NCBI RefSeq assembly: GCF_947507565.1
Contig: NC_089184.1
Location: forward strand, 868,001 to 932,000
DNA: 64,000 nucleotides
DNA from: Oscarella lobularis
Taxonomy: Eukaryota; Porifera; Homoscleromorpha; Homosclerophorida; Oscarellidae
Direction: 5' to 3'
Both the position numbers and the translations under genes were made by a program. Positions within the stretch are counted from its first letter, which is position 1. Each line of letters starts with the position of its first letter. The notes beneath the pieces were generated by a model, which saw nothing but the letters and a program-made list of their open reading frames with translations, was not told the origin of the DNA and did not search any database. Of this stretch, positions 1 to 11,188 are shown one piece after another.

Positions 1-2196
1 CATTTGCGGTGCGAATTTTCCATCTTCTTTTGACAGCGCTATGATTTCAAATAGAAAATCGGCTCGATCGTCAGGCAGCCACGCCACCGCAAAGACAGTG
101 GATTCCTTCCACCAGACGACGTGTCGTAGAGCCTCCACAATGCCAGCATCAAAATCAATTCTTAAACAAAAAACACGGAGAATGATTCTAGTTCACATAC
201 GAACCATTACGTTGTACTTTCGAGTGTCCGTTAGCTCAGCAGCACCATCTTTCTGCGAAAGCAGCGCAAGTCTGCCGTCGGACAGCAAGGCGAGAACGCT
301 TCCCGACGGCCCAAAGGTTATCTGATTGATTGGCGTCGGCAATTTGACTGTCTGCGCGGCGATCGGAGGAGGGACAACTCGATATTTGAAAGGAGTCAGA
401 AGCAGTTGAGCTGAACAGAAGAACGCGGAGGAGATAATTGCAAGGGCCATACAAAAGTGGATACGCACCTCCGTCGATGACGGCAACTGTGCACGAATTT
501 GTCGCCGCTATTCCTCCACTTTGATTCGTCGTCCACGAAAATTCGTAGCAAAAAAGTCCCCCGTCTAAAAGGAGATGTCGCGGCGACGTGCCAAATCGTC
601 TCGCTCTTCCTCTCGATACCTGAAGTCATTACGTGCAGGCGATACGGTATTTCGGGATCCCACAAAAGAAACGCGACCGAGGAACGAAAATATCGCTTTT
701 CCTGCTTCAAGTACCAATGATAGTTATTCGAATGCCACAACTGAACTAAAAAGTAGACAACCATTACGTGCGCACAGTGCAGTCCCAGCCTACTCACTAT
801 ACGATTTCGAAACGGAAGAAGAAGAATCATTATCATCATCAGAAGGAAATTCTTCAAGCAATAGTGCCAACACCGACGAAGAATTGTTCCACTGCACTTC
901 CCTCACCTATAAGCTAAGCTCAAAGCGTTCGGCCTCCCTAGATGGACTCTCTACCTTGACTTGACGCTTGCCAAACGGCAGTGAGAACTCGCCGTGTTTC
1001 AAGCCGTTTCTCTCGAAGAAGACGACGTCGTGTCGATGAGGCTTGCGTTGGGTCGAAGCAATGAGACTTCCAGACGGTCTGAATAGAAAGAGAAAAAAAA
1101 ATAAATCCCCCCTCTCAATCATTTACAAAAACGCTCCGCACCTCCAGTTCAATGCCTGCTCCAATCCGCTCACATCCTCGCTCGTCGACTGGAGAATTCC
1201 GTCTCTGTTCCAAACGCGAAGTTTTCTAGCTCCTAGAAAAAAAAGTTTCAGTTTGAGTGATGAGACGAGTGTCTTTGTACCCGTATCAGGAGAAAGAGCG
1301 CTGCACACAAAGTACTGACCGTCTCCTCTCCAGCTAACGCGCGGAACGCCGTCATCCCACGAAAAAGCAGGAGAAACGCCCTGTTAAACACGCTCAAACA
1401 TAGGCAAATCAAAAATTTGAGCTGATCGACCTCGGGCGTAGGATTAAGCCTCTTCGGTTTGCCATCACTTCCATGAAACTGCGTCTCTTTACTGCCCCAG
1501 CCCACGGCAACAAATGAATCTAGCAGTATTCATCATTAGTTTTGCACTCAAGTTTTTTTGCCTTGCCTTGTCCGAAATCCTTCCCGTGAATAGGTGTCTC
1601 TGTTAGCAGATCAAAGTCTTTGGTCATTAGCAGAACGGACATGTTTCCTGCAGGCGAGACATTCCAAAAAGGGTTAATTTTTTTCTCCTCCCCATCATAC
1701 CAGTGACAAATGCCACCAATTCCTGATCAGGACTCCACGCCATTGTACGAATCCCCGAGTCAACGCACCCCACACACTCAAACTAAATCATTAGAAAAGT
1801 ATGAGAAAAACTAAATTGTCTTGCGTTCGTTCCCTTGCCTCTTTGGAAGAGCAATGACACAATAGCACGTCTCCAGATTTCGATGCCAAGCAGACGGCAT
1901 CGTGCTCCAAGACGAATTCGATGCCCACGATCGTCGCGTCTGCGTGTCCCGCGTCGGATAGAGACGTTTCGAAGAGAATCTACGCAATGGGTGGGTCGCT
2001 TGCACGTAAGGCGAGAGTGAGAGCCCCCCCTGCGAACCTCTTCTAGGTGATCGCCGTTTATTGCGACGAGAGAGCCGCGCACGACTGCATAAATAGTGTA
2101 GGATTTTCCTCTCGACTCCACGCAAAAGCAGGCAGGATTCGACAATCCTTCCTTAGGCTTGCACGAGGACAGACGAAGTAGAGCAAGGTTCTGCAT
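1..2196 (-). CDS. ELP1: Elongator complex protein 1, N-terminal part (partial)
   Basis: This is the scaffold subunit of Elongator, which modifies wobble uridines of tRNAs in the cytoplasm. Reading leftward from the ATG at 2194-2196, short exons carry stretches collinear with animal ELP1. They include [13 protein letters not shown] (about 1460-1500), [22 protein letters not shown] (about 1150-1220), [11 protein letters not shown] then [13 protein letters not shown] (about 990-1075), NNYHWYLKQ (about 705-730) and VVPPP (about 370-385). These lie in the N-terminal WD40 propellers. The last exon in view (about 1-160) reads through the left edge, so the C-terminal TPR-like part and the stop lie outside. 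The start was chosen because MQNLALLRL matches the family N-terminus and follows an upstream region with repeats and no further homology. Exon ends are approximate; the identification itself is firm. Confidence 0.93.
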
Positions 2197-2233
2197 ACCT
2201 AACACCCGGGATACCTGCACATTAACTAGATAG

Positions 2234-2276
2234 TTGGCCGATGACGTTTGAGAGCCCCTCCCACCAGGGCGCGCGC
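2234..2276 (+). repeat. Dispersed repeat fragment, copy 1
   Basis: About 42 bp (TTGGCCGATGACGTTTGAGA, then GCCCCTCCCACCAGGGCGCG and on) recur almost identically at 11189-11231, with one substitution (GATGACG against GATCACG). At the other site the sequence continues into a long GC-rich hairpin. Here the second arm is missing after the GCGCGC run, so this looks like a half-copy. It lies 40-80 bp upstream of the ELP1 start codon. Confidence 0.75.
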
Positions 2277-2792
2277 CCGGGGAATTAGTCAGTGACGTCA
2301 CCTAACGTCATCGAGATTGCGTAGACGAGCCCAACGGGAAGGATATGAAGACACTTGCCCTCAAAAGGAGGCGTTCCCAAAATTTTTTGAAAAGGAACTG
2401 TCGAACCTTCGTTTATTCGACGAAAACGGCGGTGTAATTAAATTAATCGTTTCCGGTGGGCGGCGAAAATTTTTCCATGTACTGTTGCTATGCAGAAAAC
2501 GCGATTTTGAAGATGGCAATTGTATTATCGAGCGAGTGACCTACACGCCGTAGCGTCGAAGTCATTAAGGACAAAACCCCGTTTTTTTGGCATATAGTAA
2601 GGGGGTATTACTCTCTGGAAATGGAAATACCGATTAATGACACGAGTATCAGTACCGAACGCGAGCAGTCTTGATCAGTGGTAATACTGACGCTGCTCCG
2701 AATCCGTACCGATAGACAGTGGAAAGAGTGCAGGCGTCTCTGGCTGTCCGCGTGCAATCGCTACGATTCTCGCGCGCAGCAACAGAGTCTGT

Positions 2793-3155
2793 CGATCGAG
2801 AGAAATGTGTTATGGGTGCGAATGTCTCGCACGACGGGCCCATCTCTCGCGTCGTACGATCACGTATCTTCGACGATCGAGAGAAATGTGTTATGGGTGC
2901 GAATGTCTTCCACGACGGGCGGATCTCTCGCGTCGTACGATCACGTATCTTCGACGATCGAGAGAAATGTGTTATGGGTGCGAATGTCTCGCACGACGGG
3001 CGCACCTCCGGATCGTACGATCACGTATCTTCGACGATCGAGAGAAATGTGTTATGGGTGCGAATGTCTCACACGACGGGCGCCATCTCTCGCGTCGTAC
3101 GATCACGTATCTTCGACGATCGAGAGAAATGTGTTATGGGTGCGAATGTCTCGAA
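2793..3155 (+). repeat. Minisatellite, five copies of about 81 bp
   Basis: Copies begin with CGATCGAGAGAAATGTGTTA at 2793, 2874, 2955, 3035 and 3117, giving periods of 81, 81, 80 and 82 bp. Each unit holds GTTATGGGTGCGAATGTCT, then a variable CACGACGGGC segment, then CGTCGTACGATCACGTATCT. The fifth copy is incomplete. The unit is close to a multiple of three and lacks stops in several frames, which produces spurious long open frames. It sits between the ELP1 promoter side and the GDH 3' end. Confidence 0.95.
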
Positions 3156-3618
3156 GGACGTGCATAAGGATGCACGGCCTCTCGTCAATTAGAGAGGAAT
3201 AAAGTAGGCTCTAGTGTCTTTCGAATCGCCTCACTGTACCCGAACGTCACGAAAAGTGCGAATAATTGCACTTGTAGAGCTGCGGTGCGACGTAGGCGAA
3301 CGCTGATGTTAGTACCGTGTACGTACCGAGCTCGCTTCGCTTCTACTGATCATGGTGTGCGCGTCGTCTGCAGCCACGCAGTCCAGGAGAGCGAAAAACG
3401 GAGCCGTTTTAGGGCGACTCCAACGCATGCGTCGAAAAAGTCTAAATATAAATACTCGCGTTTCAATTAATTAAACTTAGAGTACTACTGTACTGTGCAC
3501 CAAAAAAATCGACATAGAGTGAGACAAGGAATACAGAGCCGGAAGACGACGTCGAGAGACGTAAAATTCTACAGTTCCAATGTTATATTAGACGAGAGAC
3601 GACTCCTTTCGATTTTTC

Positions 3619-5456
3619 TCAAGAGAAAGTCAGTCCAGCGTCTCGATAGGTGATATAGATCTTCTCCAGCGCCGAACAGAAAGCCGCCGTTCTCATATCG
3701 AGCCCCAAATTGTACTCGTGAGCGCGAGTGATAATAAACTAGAAAAGAAAATCGCAAAAATGGAATTCAAAAATCACTTCAAAAAGCTTAGAAGATCGTT
3801 CCATGGTGTATTCCAGCCCCGAATTGACGATATCCTTCTCAGAAGCCCCCTAGAAAAACGCCCTAGACGTCAAGGGATGTCCTCTAAAAATTCTCGTCTC
3901 ACCGCAATGCGTTTTTGAAATTCTGCCGATGGGGATACCGGTATGGGACCCCCGCTGCGTCCAAACTTAACTTCAAGGCTCTGCTGGACGCTCTCTTCAT
4001 AAAAAAACAAACACAGACTATAGTCTGATTTCCTGGAGACGCGTTTCGCGTTTACCAAGGAGATGATAGTTGCTCTCTTTCTCGTATTTAAACAGGAGAC
4101 GACCGAAACTGACGTGGCTGATGTTTTTCAGCCATTCGAAGTAGGACACGGTCACGCCGCCGGCATTGGCGAAAATATCCTAATTGGAGGGAAGGATATA
4201 GGATAAAGGGGCGGTGGGACACGCCAGGGGCTCACTGGAATGACGAGACGGTTTCTCTCGATTAAGATCTTGTCGGCGGCGGGAGTCGTGGGCCCGTTAG
4301 CGCCTTCAAGAATTATCTAAAGGGTTAGGGGGTGATCTGAGTGCGGGTCAGGGTTCAAACTCTGTCTTCATACAGTCTCTATAAAAGTCAAAGGCTAGCC
4401 TCTTTTCTACATCAACATCACTGATTCTCAACGGTTCTATGATAGCTCTTCTATTTTTTCTCCCTAATCAAAGCTTTTATGACCGTCTAAGTCAAACGAT
4501 TATTCCATAACAGCCTCTACATCGCCATTCAGGATTTCTTAATGGTTCTATGACCCCCTCTTCCTTTCTTTCCACGTATTCAAAGCTTATGATCCTCTAA
4601 GTCAAAGGACTATTCAATAACAGCCTCTTTTCTACATCTACATCACTAATCAGGAATTCTCGTCGCGGTTTCATGATACCTCTTCTATTTTTTCTCCCTA
4701 ATCAAAGCTTTTATGACCGTCTAAGTCAAAAGATTATTCAATAACAGCCTCTACATCACCATTCAGGATTTCTCAATGGTTCTATGACCCCTTTCCACGT
4801 ATTCAAAGCTTATGATCCTCTAAGTCAAAGTATATTCAATAACAGCCTCTTCTCCACATCTACATCACTATTAAGGAATTCTCATCGCGGTTCTATGACC
4901 CCCTCTTCCTTTCTACTCCTCTAAATCAAGGACTATTCAATAACAGCCTCTTCTACATCTACCATACATGCCTTTCTCTACCTTTGCCTTTATTTCTCCA
5001 GAGTTCTTGCTTGTGATCTGTTTCTCGCCGGCCGCCGGAACGAGAATGTCGCATTGAGCGACGAGGAGATCGTCCGTCGTCTCTTCGGCCATGGGAAACC
5101 CCTTGAGCGTCTTATTCTCAATCTTATACTCCTCCACTTCGCGCGGATGAATTCCCTTGGGATTCCACAGGGAGACGTCCTTCTCGATGATCCCAATCAG
5201 ACGCGCGCCCTGACGATGAAGATAACGGCAAACGTGAAGACCCACGTTACCAAAACCCTAAAGAAAAGTCCCAGATGACGCAAGTGGAACGAAAAGCGCG
5301 GATCCCATACCTGAACAATAAAAGTCTTGTCCTTGAAACCGGGCGTCAATTCGACACGAGAAAGGTAATAGGCTAAAATAAAGTCTCGCTTTGATTCCGA
5401 CTCTATGAGCATGATGTACCGTCGTTGAGGAAGTAATCCAATGTGTGATACAGTCC
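3619..5456 (-). CDS. GLUD1: Glutamate dehydrogenase, C-terminal half (5' end missing)
   Basis: Mitochondrial-type, hexameric glutamate dehydrogenase interconverts glutamate and 2-oxoglutarate with NAD(P). From right to left, exons encode [12 protein letters not shown] (about 5419-5456), [14 protein letters not shown] (about 5311-5355), [19 protein letters not shown] (about 5190-5255), the [12 protein letters not shown]-domain motif (about 4270-4300), [15 protein letters not shown] (about 4110-4165), GLEYTMERS (about 3796-3825) and the antenna-to-C-terminus [10 protein letters not shown]...[10 protein letters not shown] with its stop at 3619-3621. Both the order and the sequence match animal GDH. 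The N-terminal roughly 200 residues, with the substrate-binding Lys motif, are not found. To the right of 5456 lies a short unmatched stretch and then the 3-kb 9-bp array, beyond which a different gene begins. The gene is therefore truncated, rearranged or misassembled here. Confidence 0.92.
4380..4965. repeat. Intronic tandem repeat, about 115-bp monomer in a 234-bp higher-order unit
   Basis: The GDH intron between the exons ending near 4312 and starting near 4980 is filled by diverged copies of a unit. It contains CAAAGCTT...GACCGTCTAAGTCAAA, then ATTCAATAACAGCCTCT, then CTACATCACTA...GGAATTCTC and TTCTATGACCCC. The segment CTATTTTTTCTCCCTAATCA occurs at 4451 and again at 4685, a 234-bp spacing. 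A half-spaced, more diverged version (ATTCAAAGCTTATGATCCTC) lies between them. I count roughly five monomers. Confidence 0.8.
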
Positions 5457-5622
5457 CTGACAAGAAAGATTACGTAAAGGAGAGAACCCTTTGGATACTA
5501 ATGCTACGGAGAGTCTGCCTACACCTATCTCAATGAAGTCGAGAGAGGACAGCATTCGGCCAGCGCTACGTTTCTCTATTAAAGGACTAGGATGCCTATA
5601 CGCTCACTCGTCGTTAAATCTC

Positions 5623-8600
5623 TACTACATCTACTACAACGACTACAACGGCTACAACGGCTACAACGACTACAACGGCTACAACTACTACAACGACTAC
5701 AACGACTACAACGGCTACGACGACTACAACGGCTACAACAACAACGGCTACAATGACTACAACGGCTACAAAGGCTACAACCACTACAAAGGCTACAACC
5801 ACTACAAAGGCTACAAAGGCTACAAAGGCTACAACTACTACAACGGCTACAACGGCTACAACGACTACAACGACTACAACGGCTACAACGGCTACAACGG
5901 CTACAACGACTACAACGGCTACAACGGCTACAACGGCTACAACTACTACAACGACTACAACGGCTACAACGGCTACAACTACTACAACGACTACAACGGC
6001 TACAACGGCTACAACGACTACAACGGCTACAACGACTACAACGGCTACAACGACTACAACCACTACAACGGCTACAATGACTACAATGACTACAACGGCT
6101 ACAATGACTACAATGACTACAACGGCTACAAAGGCTACAACCACTACAAAGGCTACAACTACTACAAAGGCTACAACGGCTACATGCAACGACTACAACG
6201 ACTACAACGACTACAACGGCTACAACGACTACAACCACTACAAAGGCTACAACCACTACAACGACTACAACGGCTACAACGACTACAACGGCTACAACGA
6301 CTACAACCACTACAACGGCTACAATGACTACAATGACTACAACGGCTACAAAGGCTACAATGACTACAACGGCTACAAAGGCTACAACCACTACAAAGGC
6401 TACAACCACTACAAAGGCTACAACGGCTACAACGACTACAACGACTACAACGACTACAACGGCTACAACGGCTACAACGACTACAACGACTACAAAGGCT
6501 ACAACCACTACAACGACTACAACGGCTACAACGACTACAACGGCTACAACGACTACAACCACTACAACGGCTACAATGACTACAATGACTACAACGGCTA
6601 CAAAGGCTACAATGACTACAACGGCTACAAAGGCTACAACCACTACAAAGGCTACAACAACTACAAAGGCTACAACGGCTACAACGACTACAACGACTAC
6701 AACGGCTACAACGGCTACAACGACTACAACGACTACAAAGGCTACAACCACTACAACGGCTACAATGACTACAATGACTACAACGGCTACAAAGGCTACA
6801 ATGACTACAACGGCTACAAAGGCTACAACCACTACAAAGGCTACAACAACTACAAAGGCTACAAAGGCTACAACGGCTACAACGACTACAACGGCTACAA
6901 CCACTACAACGGCTACAACGGCTACAACGGCTACAACGGCTACAACGACTACAAAGGCTACAAAGGCTACATGCAACCACTACAAAGGCTACAACCACTA
7001 CAAAGGCTATACAAAGGCTATACAAAGGCTATACAACGGCTACAACTACTACAACGACTACAACGGCTACAACGGCTACAACGGCTACAACGGCTACAAC
7101 GGCTACAACGGCTACAACGGCTACAACGGCTACAACGACTACAACGGCTACAACTACTACAACGGCTACAACGGCTACAACGGCTACAACGGCTACAACG
7201 ACTACAACGGCTACAACGGCTACAACTACTACAACGGCTACAACGGCTACAAAGGCTACAACTACTACAACGGCTACAACTACTACAACGGCTACAACGG
7301 CTACAACGGCTACAAAGGCTACAACCACTACAAAGGCTACAACCACTACAAAGGCTACAAAGGCTACAACGGCTACAACAACTACAACGACTACAACGGC
7401 TACAACGGCTACAACTACTACAACGGCTACAACGGCTACAAAGGCTACAAAGGCTACAAAGGCTACAAAGGCTACAACTACTACAACGACTACAACGGCT
7501 ACAACGGCTACAACGGCTACAAAGGCTACAACCACTACAACGGCTACAACGGCTACAACGGCTACAACGACTACAACGGCTACAACGGCTACAACGGCTA
7601 CAACGACTACAACGGCTACAACGGCTACAACTACTACAACGGCTACAACGGCTACAAAGGCTACAACTACTACAAAGGCTACAAAGGCTACAACGGCTAC
7701 AACTACTACAACGACTACAACGGCTACAACGGCTACAACGGCTACAATGGCTACAACGACTACAACGGCTACAACGACTACAACCACTACAACGGCTACA
7801 AAGGCTACAATGACTACAACGGCTACAAAGGCTACAACCACTACAAAGGCTACAACCACTACAAAGGCTACAAAGGCTACAACGGCTACAACAACTACAA
7901 CGACTACAACGGCTACAACGGCTACAACGACTACAACGACTACAACGGCTACAACGGCTACAACTACTACAACGGCTACAACGGCTACAAAGGCTACAAA
8001 GGCTACAACTACTACAAAGGCTACAAAGGCTACAAAGGCTACAACTACTACAACGACTACAACGGCTACAACGGCTACAACGGCTACAAAGGCTACAACC
8101 ACTACAACGGCTACAACGGCTACAACGGCTACAACGACTACAACGGCTACAACGGCTACAACGGCTACAACTACTACAACGGCTACAACTACTACAACGG
8201 CTACAACGGCTACAACGGCTACAACGGCTACAACGGCTACAACTACTACAACGGCTACAACGACTACAACGGCTACAACGGCTACAACGACTACAACGGC
8301 TACAACGGCTACAACTACTACAACGGCTACAACGACTACAACGGCTACAACGGCTACAACGACTACAACGGCTACAACGGCTACAACGGCTACAACTACT
8401 ACAACGGCTACAACTACTACAACGGCTACAACGGCTACAACGGCTACAACGGCTACAACTACTACAACGGCTACAACGACTACAACGGCTACAACGGCTA
8501 CAACTACTACAACAACTACAACGGCTACAACGACTACAACGGCTACAACTACTACAACGGCTACAACTACTACAACGACTACAACGACTACAACGGCTAC

Positions 8601-8684
8601 AACGACTACAACGGCTACAAGGACTACAACTACTACAACGACTACAACGGCTACAACGGCTACAACGACTACAAAGGCCTATAA
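5623..8684 (+). repeat. Giant 9-bp minisatellite array (about 3 kb)
   Basis: About 340 tandem copies of a 9-mer TACAACGGC, with recurring variants TACAACGAC, TACAACTAC, TACAAAGGC, TACAACCAC and TACAATGAC. Variants are not random. A block containing TACAATGACTACAATGAC followed by AAAGGC and CCAC units recurs several times (for example around 6320, 6580 and 6770), so a higher-order pattern exists. Phase shifts occur at about 6181 and 6967 (TACATGCAAC). A short 11-bp variant run (GGCTATACAAA) lies at about 7005-7035. The unit has no stop in five of six frames, so long low-complexity frames (Tyr-Asn-Gly, Thr/Ala, Leu-Gln-Arg, Val/Ala, Cys-Ser-Arg) open on both strands. None is a credible gene. 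Confidence 0.97.
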
Positions 8685-8820
8685 TAATGAGGCATAGGTA
8701 TGTAGTGCAAGTGGAAACTCAGTGCAAGCAAACGAGAGCGAGAACGCAGTGCAAGGAGAGCATAGCAAGTGGAAACGAAGGACCATTGCACGTGGAAAAC
8801 GCATAGAACTTTAGGCTTAC

Positions 8821-10353
8821 CGTCGCCGACTCCCGGGCCCTTATTCTGAGGACCCGACCCTTCTTGATCTCCGCCTCGAGATGATGCTCGTGCGCGCCCA
8901 TCTCGTGTCCGACCCCGCCCAACACCCCCATGACGGCACGCGGAAACGAAACGAACGCCGTCTCGATCCTGTGCGAGACCCGATAGAGCAAAGGCGGCAC
9001 TTTCAATCCGTAGAACATGTGAGGCAGGATGGCGGCGAACGGACGAAGACTATCGAGACCCGTCGCGTCGATGAGACCCTTCATGAGAGACTTGAGAAGG
9101 GATTTCTTCGATTTACCCAGAGTGTTTTCGGCTATGACTTCTATGGAAGCGGCAAAAGCGCTGCCCCATAGAGCTATGAGCGAAAAAATAATTGGGAGAG
9201 AGACGGAAGATATTGTATTATTTACCTATTAGATATGTTTGATCGAGTTCCGGGTATTTGCGACAGACGACGCCGCAGCACTTGCTTCCGGCTAGATCTT
9301 CGATTTTATAAAACGTGCCGAATTTCGAAATGCCGTATTCGTACGGAGTAAATTCAACCCACTCTAAAAAAGAAAGAAAAACGTTATAGAGACCCCAGGG
9401 GGGTCTCCTCTCCTTCTAGATAAGAAAAAAACAAATAGACTCCTACAAAATTTAAATTCTATTTATTATTACTTTTTTATCTGGTTCGAAAATTGACGAC
9501 AAATAGCATTCCCAGAGGTCGACTAAGGAGATGTTGAGTCCGTCCAAGTAGCGTTGATAGATCTCCTTTATGTAGTTGTCGGCGCGCGTGATGTGCATGA
9601 TTCTCTCCATTTCGTTGCAGCGTTCCCTGAGATAGGAGCCGCACTTGTAGACGTCCGGTCCGCCGTCAGTCGTAAACAAATTAGAAACATACCTCAAGAA
9701 GAAAAAAGAAATAAAAAATGTCGATTAATAATTATTTAGATTATTACCACGTGGATCCGGATAACGTTGACACGTAGGTGCAGCAGTCTAACAGAGCCGT
9801 CTCCCATAATGCCTGAACGGCACCGCACATTCCCGTCATCGCACGAAACCCGCCACCGGAACCGATAACAGAAACAACAGGAGCCTACGAAAAAAGACAT
9901 AGGGGTCCTCTATGTGAGACCAGGTACCCTCCTCTATCATCCCTAACGTCTCTATGCTTTGGCTTAAAGATATAGGTGCCTTTAATTATGCTGTGCATTT
10001 TCGATTAATGCGTAGGCCTTGAGTGCCCCTACTAGCTCTGAAACTTGGGTAATACGAATCCTTAACAGGTTGAATGTTCCTCTCCTTTCCATTAATAATT
10101 ACTATCTCAAGTATTAGGCTCGCTCTGAGGGCTCCCCATTTGCTTTAAAGATATGGGCGCCTTCTATCATCCCTAACGTCTCTATGCTTTGGCTTAAAGA
10201 TATAGGTGCCTTTATGCTTTGGCTTACCTTTTTGACTGAGATCTTTCTGCCCAGCAGTCGGCTTATTGAATCAGCGCAACGCTTCTTTCGTTTCTTCACT
10301 GTTCGGTTTTCAGCTGGATGAAGATTGTAGCCCAAACGAATATCCAATTTCAT
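8821..10353 (-). CDS. Cytosolic phospholipase A2 (group IV), N-terminal part of catalytic domain (3' end missing)
   Basis: Group IV PLA2 enzymes release fatty acids from the sn-2 position of membrane phospholipids. Exons from right to left encode LDIRLGYNLHPAENRTVKKR (about 10295-10350), APVVSVIGSGGGFRAMTG (about 9840-9893, glycine-rich oxyanion loop with its Arg), CTYVSTLSGSTW (about 9745-9780, with the nucleophile Ser in LSGS), WVEFTPYEYGISKFGTF (about 9308-9360) and LWGSAFAASIEVI (about 9135-9175). The last exon in view ends at 8821 with donor GTAAGC. The C-terminal half with the catalytic Asp is absent: the following intron runs into the 9-bp array, and GDH exons come next. No C2 domain is visible upstream, so the protein may be a C2-less type or the first exons may be missing. 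The ATG at 10351-10353 is the first in frame, but an exon boundary upstream is possible. Confidence 0.88.
9933..10213. repeat. Direct repeat pair in first cPLA2 intron
   Basis: The stretch TCTATCATCCCTAACGTCTC plus TATGCTTTGGCTTAAAGATA and TAGGTGCCTTTA occurs at 9933-9983 and 10163-10213, about 230 bp apart and nearly identical. A third fragment (TATGCTTTGGCTTA, about 10213-10226) overlaps the splice donor of the upstream exon. The region between the copies contains a related AAAGATATGGGCGCC piece. Confidence 0.8.
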
Positions 10354-10610
10354 TCTAATAGACCACACGCGAATGAAAAACTACTAAACTATTTCAAACT
10401 ACGTTACCTACGAAGTCAAACCGAAATTTCAAGATACGCTTTCCTCTATGAAAAAAAATAATCCGAACGAAATGACGTCACTCTTCACGTACCCAAATAT
10501 CAATTCGCTCCTTCCGGTACGGCGCACCCAAATTAAATCGATTAAGATTAATATAAAAATCGTCAGAATATTTCGTATCCGGTCCATAATTGTCGTCCCG
10601 GTCCATAAAT

Positions 10611-10830
10611 GAATGTCGTTCATAGGTCTCTGTATGTACATAAACGAATGTCGTTCATAGGTCTCTGTATGTATATAAACGAATGTCGTTCATAGGTCTC
10701 TGTATGTACATAAATGAATGGCGTTCATAGGTCTCTGTATGTACATAAACAAATGGCGTTCATAGGTCTCTGTATGTACAAAAACGAATGTCGTTCATAG
10801 GTCTCTGTAAGTACATAAACGAATGTCACG
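10611..10830 (+). repeat. Six-copy 35-bp tandem repeat
   Basis: The unit GAATGTCGTTCATAGGTCTC plus TGTATGTACATAAAC starts at 10611, 10646, 10681, 10716, 10751, 10786 and, partially, 10821. The period is exactly 35 bp with one or two substitutions per copy. There are no unique spacers between units, so it is not a CRISPR-like array. Confidence 0.95.
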
Positions 10831-11126
10831 TTACAGTGTATCAGCAGGGATATAATAGAAGAGGGATATGTAACTCGCGCTATCACGTGACGTTTTCTTG
10901 ATGCAAGCCCTGATGCAAGCATAGATAGCATAGATATATCAGCATATTGTTATATCTTTGCTGCAAACTATTGAACATAATCCGGGGATACTATCTACTC
11001 TGACGTCACCTTTTTATGTACATTTTGTTCAAAATACGGGAGAGTATGACATCACAATGAATGTGATGTCATAAAGGCACCTGTGTGTGTGATAGGTTTA
11101 GGAGCTATTGTGACGTCAGGGTTACC

Positions 11127-11172
<46 letters not shown>
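11127..11172 (+). repeat. GACA tetranucleotide microsatellite
   Basis: About eleven uninterrupted copies of GACA/CAGA. It immediately precedes the hairpin-bearing dispersed repeat. Confidence 0.97.
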
Positions 11173-11188
11173 AACACACTTTCCGATT

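Larger units (their letters stand above)
2197..3618. other. Intergenic region between ELP1 and GDH, repeat-bearing
   Basis: No convincing gene is seen here. It holds a dispersed repeat fragment (2234-2276), a CRE-like palindrome GTGACGTCAC at about 2291-2300 just upstream of ELP1, and a five-copy 81-bp array (2793-3155). The remaining sequence up to the GDH stop shows no coding exons with recognisable homology. The open frames across the 81-bp array come from a repeat unit without stops and are not taken as genes. Confidence 0.6.

Noticed and set aside
2678..3202. Open frames of 120-174 codons across the 81-bp repeat
   Set aside because: Three overlapping plus frames are open at once, as expected from tandem duplication of a stop-free unit.
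4340..4362. Possible tRNA T-loop (GGGTTCAAACTC)
   Set aside because: No acceptor pairing, D-arm or anticodon arm can be drawn upstream.
5491..8697. Very long open frames with Tyr-Asn-Gly, Thr/Ala, Leu-Gln-Arg, Val/Ala and Cys-Ser-Arg repeats on both strands
   Set aside because: All arise from the stop-free 9-bp unit read in different frames; no signal peptide, splice support or homology.
10611..10830. CRISPR-like repeat array
   Set aside because: Units are directly adjacent with no unique spacers, and the genome is eukaryotic.
10474..11111. CRE (TGACGTCA) cluster as a regulatory module
   Set aside because: GACGTC is very frequent throughout the coding DNA of this window, so enrichment here cannot be claimed by eye.
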